Shown piece by piece: positions 63,569 through 64,000 of a stretch of DNA of 64,000 nt (the first letter of the stretch is position 1; the number at the start of each line of letters is the position of its first letter). The translations under genes and the position numbers were made by a program. The notes under the pieces were generated by a model, which was given only the letters and a program-made list of their open reading frames with translations, was not told the DNA's origin and searched no databases. This stretch comes from Burkholderiales bacterium. Lineage in GTDB: Bacteria > Pseudomonadota > Gammaproteobacteria > Burkholderiales > Casimicrobiaceae. The DNA lies in contig JAEUPL010000033.1 in NCBI GenBank assembly GCA_016790165.1, forward strand, positions 1 through 64,000. The letters run 5' to 3'.

Positions 63569-64000
63569 TTAGAAGCGGCCGCGCGCCGCCATGCTCGCTC
63601 CCGCGATTCCTCCGACGACGGCACCGATGATGAGGAACAGGACGATGTAGCAGACCACGATCAATGCGGTGTACCCGATCGATTTGTCTTCCGGGTTTTT
63701 CATCAGCACCGGCAGGCCGATGTAGAGAAGGTAAAGACCGTAGAGTCCGGCGATGACGCCGAGAATCCCCAGCATCGGGATCAGCGAAAGCACGCCTGCA
63801 AGCCACGCGGGCGTCGACGCATAAACGATGAGTTTCAGCGCCTGAACCGGATCCTTCTGACCATCAAAAGTCGGCGCGAGTGCGTTGATGATGAGGCTAA
63901 TCAAATAAAGCGCGCCCAAGGCGAGGACGTACTGCAAGACACCATGCGCGATCGCCGTGCCGATGGGGGTGCGGTACGTGCCGATCATCGGGAGCGACAC
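63569..64000 (-). CDS. Yip1-family membrane protein (5' end beyond the window)
   Basis: The last 143 residues of a membrane protein of the Yip1 family. About four hydrophobic segments are visible (YVLALGALYLISLIINAL, TPAWLAGVLSLIPMLGILGVIAGLYGLYLLYIGLPVLM, TALIVVCYIVLFLIIGAVVGGIAG). The blocks YASTPAWLAG and GLYGLYLLYIGLP are typical. The start lies to the right of the window. The function in bacteria is unknown. Confidence 0.85.
   Translation of the reverse strand: MSLPMIGTYRTPIGTAIAHGVLQYVLALGALYLISLIINALAPTFDGQKDPVQALKLIVYASTPAWLAGVLSLIPMLGILGVIAGLYGLYLLYIGLPVLMKNPEDKSIGYTALIVVCYIVLFLIIGAVVGGIAGASMAARGRF

Overview
The window looks like a chromosomal segment of a high-GC betaproteobacterium, probably Burkholderiales-like. 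The evidence is gene order and family content: a complete iscRSUA-hscBA-fdx-iscX cluster, rpoE-rseA-rseB-mucD running into lepA-lepB-DUF4845-rnc-era-recO-acpS-nagZ, a CysB-type LysR regulator, and an IPTL-CTERM surface protein. No rRNA, tRNA or CRISPR array was recognised.

Left end (1-7350): the last codons of an IS481-family transposase abut a minus-strand gene set. In transcription order it encodes a DUF2946-like exported protein, a SCO-type copper chaperone lipoprotein, a PCuAC copper chaperone, a TonB-dependent receptor, and a CobN-like chelatase that carries a secretion signal. The chelatase gene loses its 3' end exactly at the IS boundary. This looks like a metal or metallo-tetrapyrrole handling system broken by transposition.

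Isc region (7470-13368): a strong promoter overlaps a good IscR type 1 operator and drives the Fe-S assembly genes. The iscS-iscU gap holds a 51-bp, 47/51-matching inverted repeat around a 144-base centre, followed by a small hairpin that shows the iscU ribosome-binding site in its loop.

Surface-protein region (13615-22054): four consecutive plus-strand genes end at a clear terminator. They encode a serine hydrolase (frameshifted), a beta-helix protein with a CSLREA-like start, a protein with a cohesin-like beta domain, and a Calx-beta repeat protein with an IPTL-CTERM tail. The first three share a C-terminal dockerin-like EF-hand module bracketed by two cysteines. This is my main candidate for an undescribed system: a small non-cellulosomal, possibly calcium-dependent cohesin/dockerin-like extracellular assembly.

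Middle (22198-40000): amidase, orphan ABC solute-binding protein and second amidase; a membrane diguanylate cyclase; a beta-hydroxyacid dehydrogenase; a chalcone-isomerase-like protein; a YciO/TsaC-like protein; cysB; an MFS exporter; a DUF192 protein; a LysR regulator; and a 1525-residue secreted RHS/YD-repeat protein with an unrecognised C-terminal tail.

Right part (40220-64000): asparaginase; the sigma-E envelope-stress operon, preceded by a sigma-E-type promoter; translation, secretion and RNA-processing genes through nagZ; uvrC; an S9 peptidase; an AAA ATPase; molybdenum-cofactor genes (moeA, mobA, fdhD) interspersed with a lipid-kinase-like gene, an ABM-domain protein and a 2H phosphoesterase; rppH; and a partial Yip1 membrane protein.

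A dispersed intergenic repeat recurs through the window. It is a 7-nt-period tract (GACGAAN or its complement) that occurs as facing inverted pairs at tsaC/cysB, era/recO and fdhD/mobA, with single arms at iscR/iscS and iscU/iscA. At mobA it appears to encode the protein's N-terminus.
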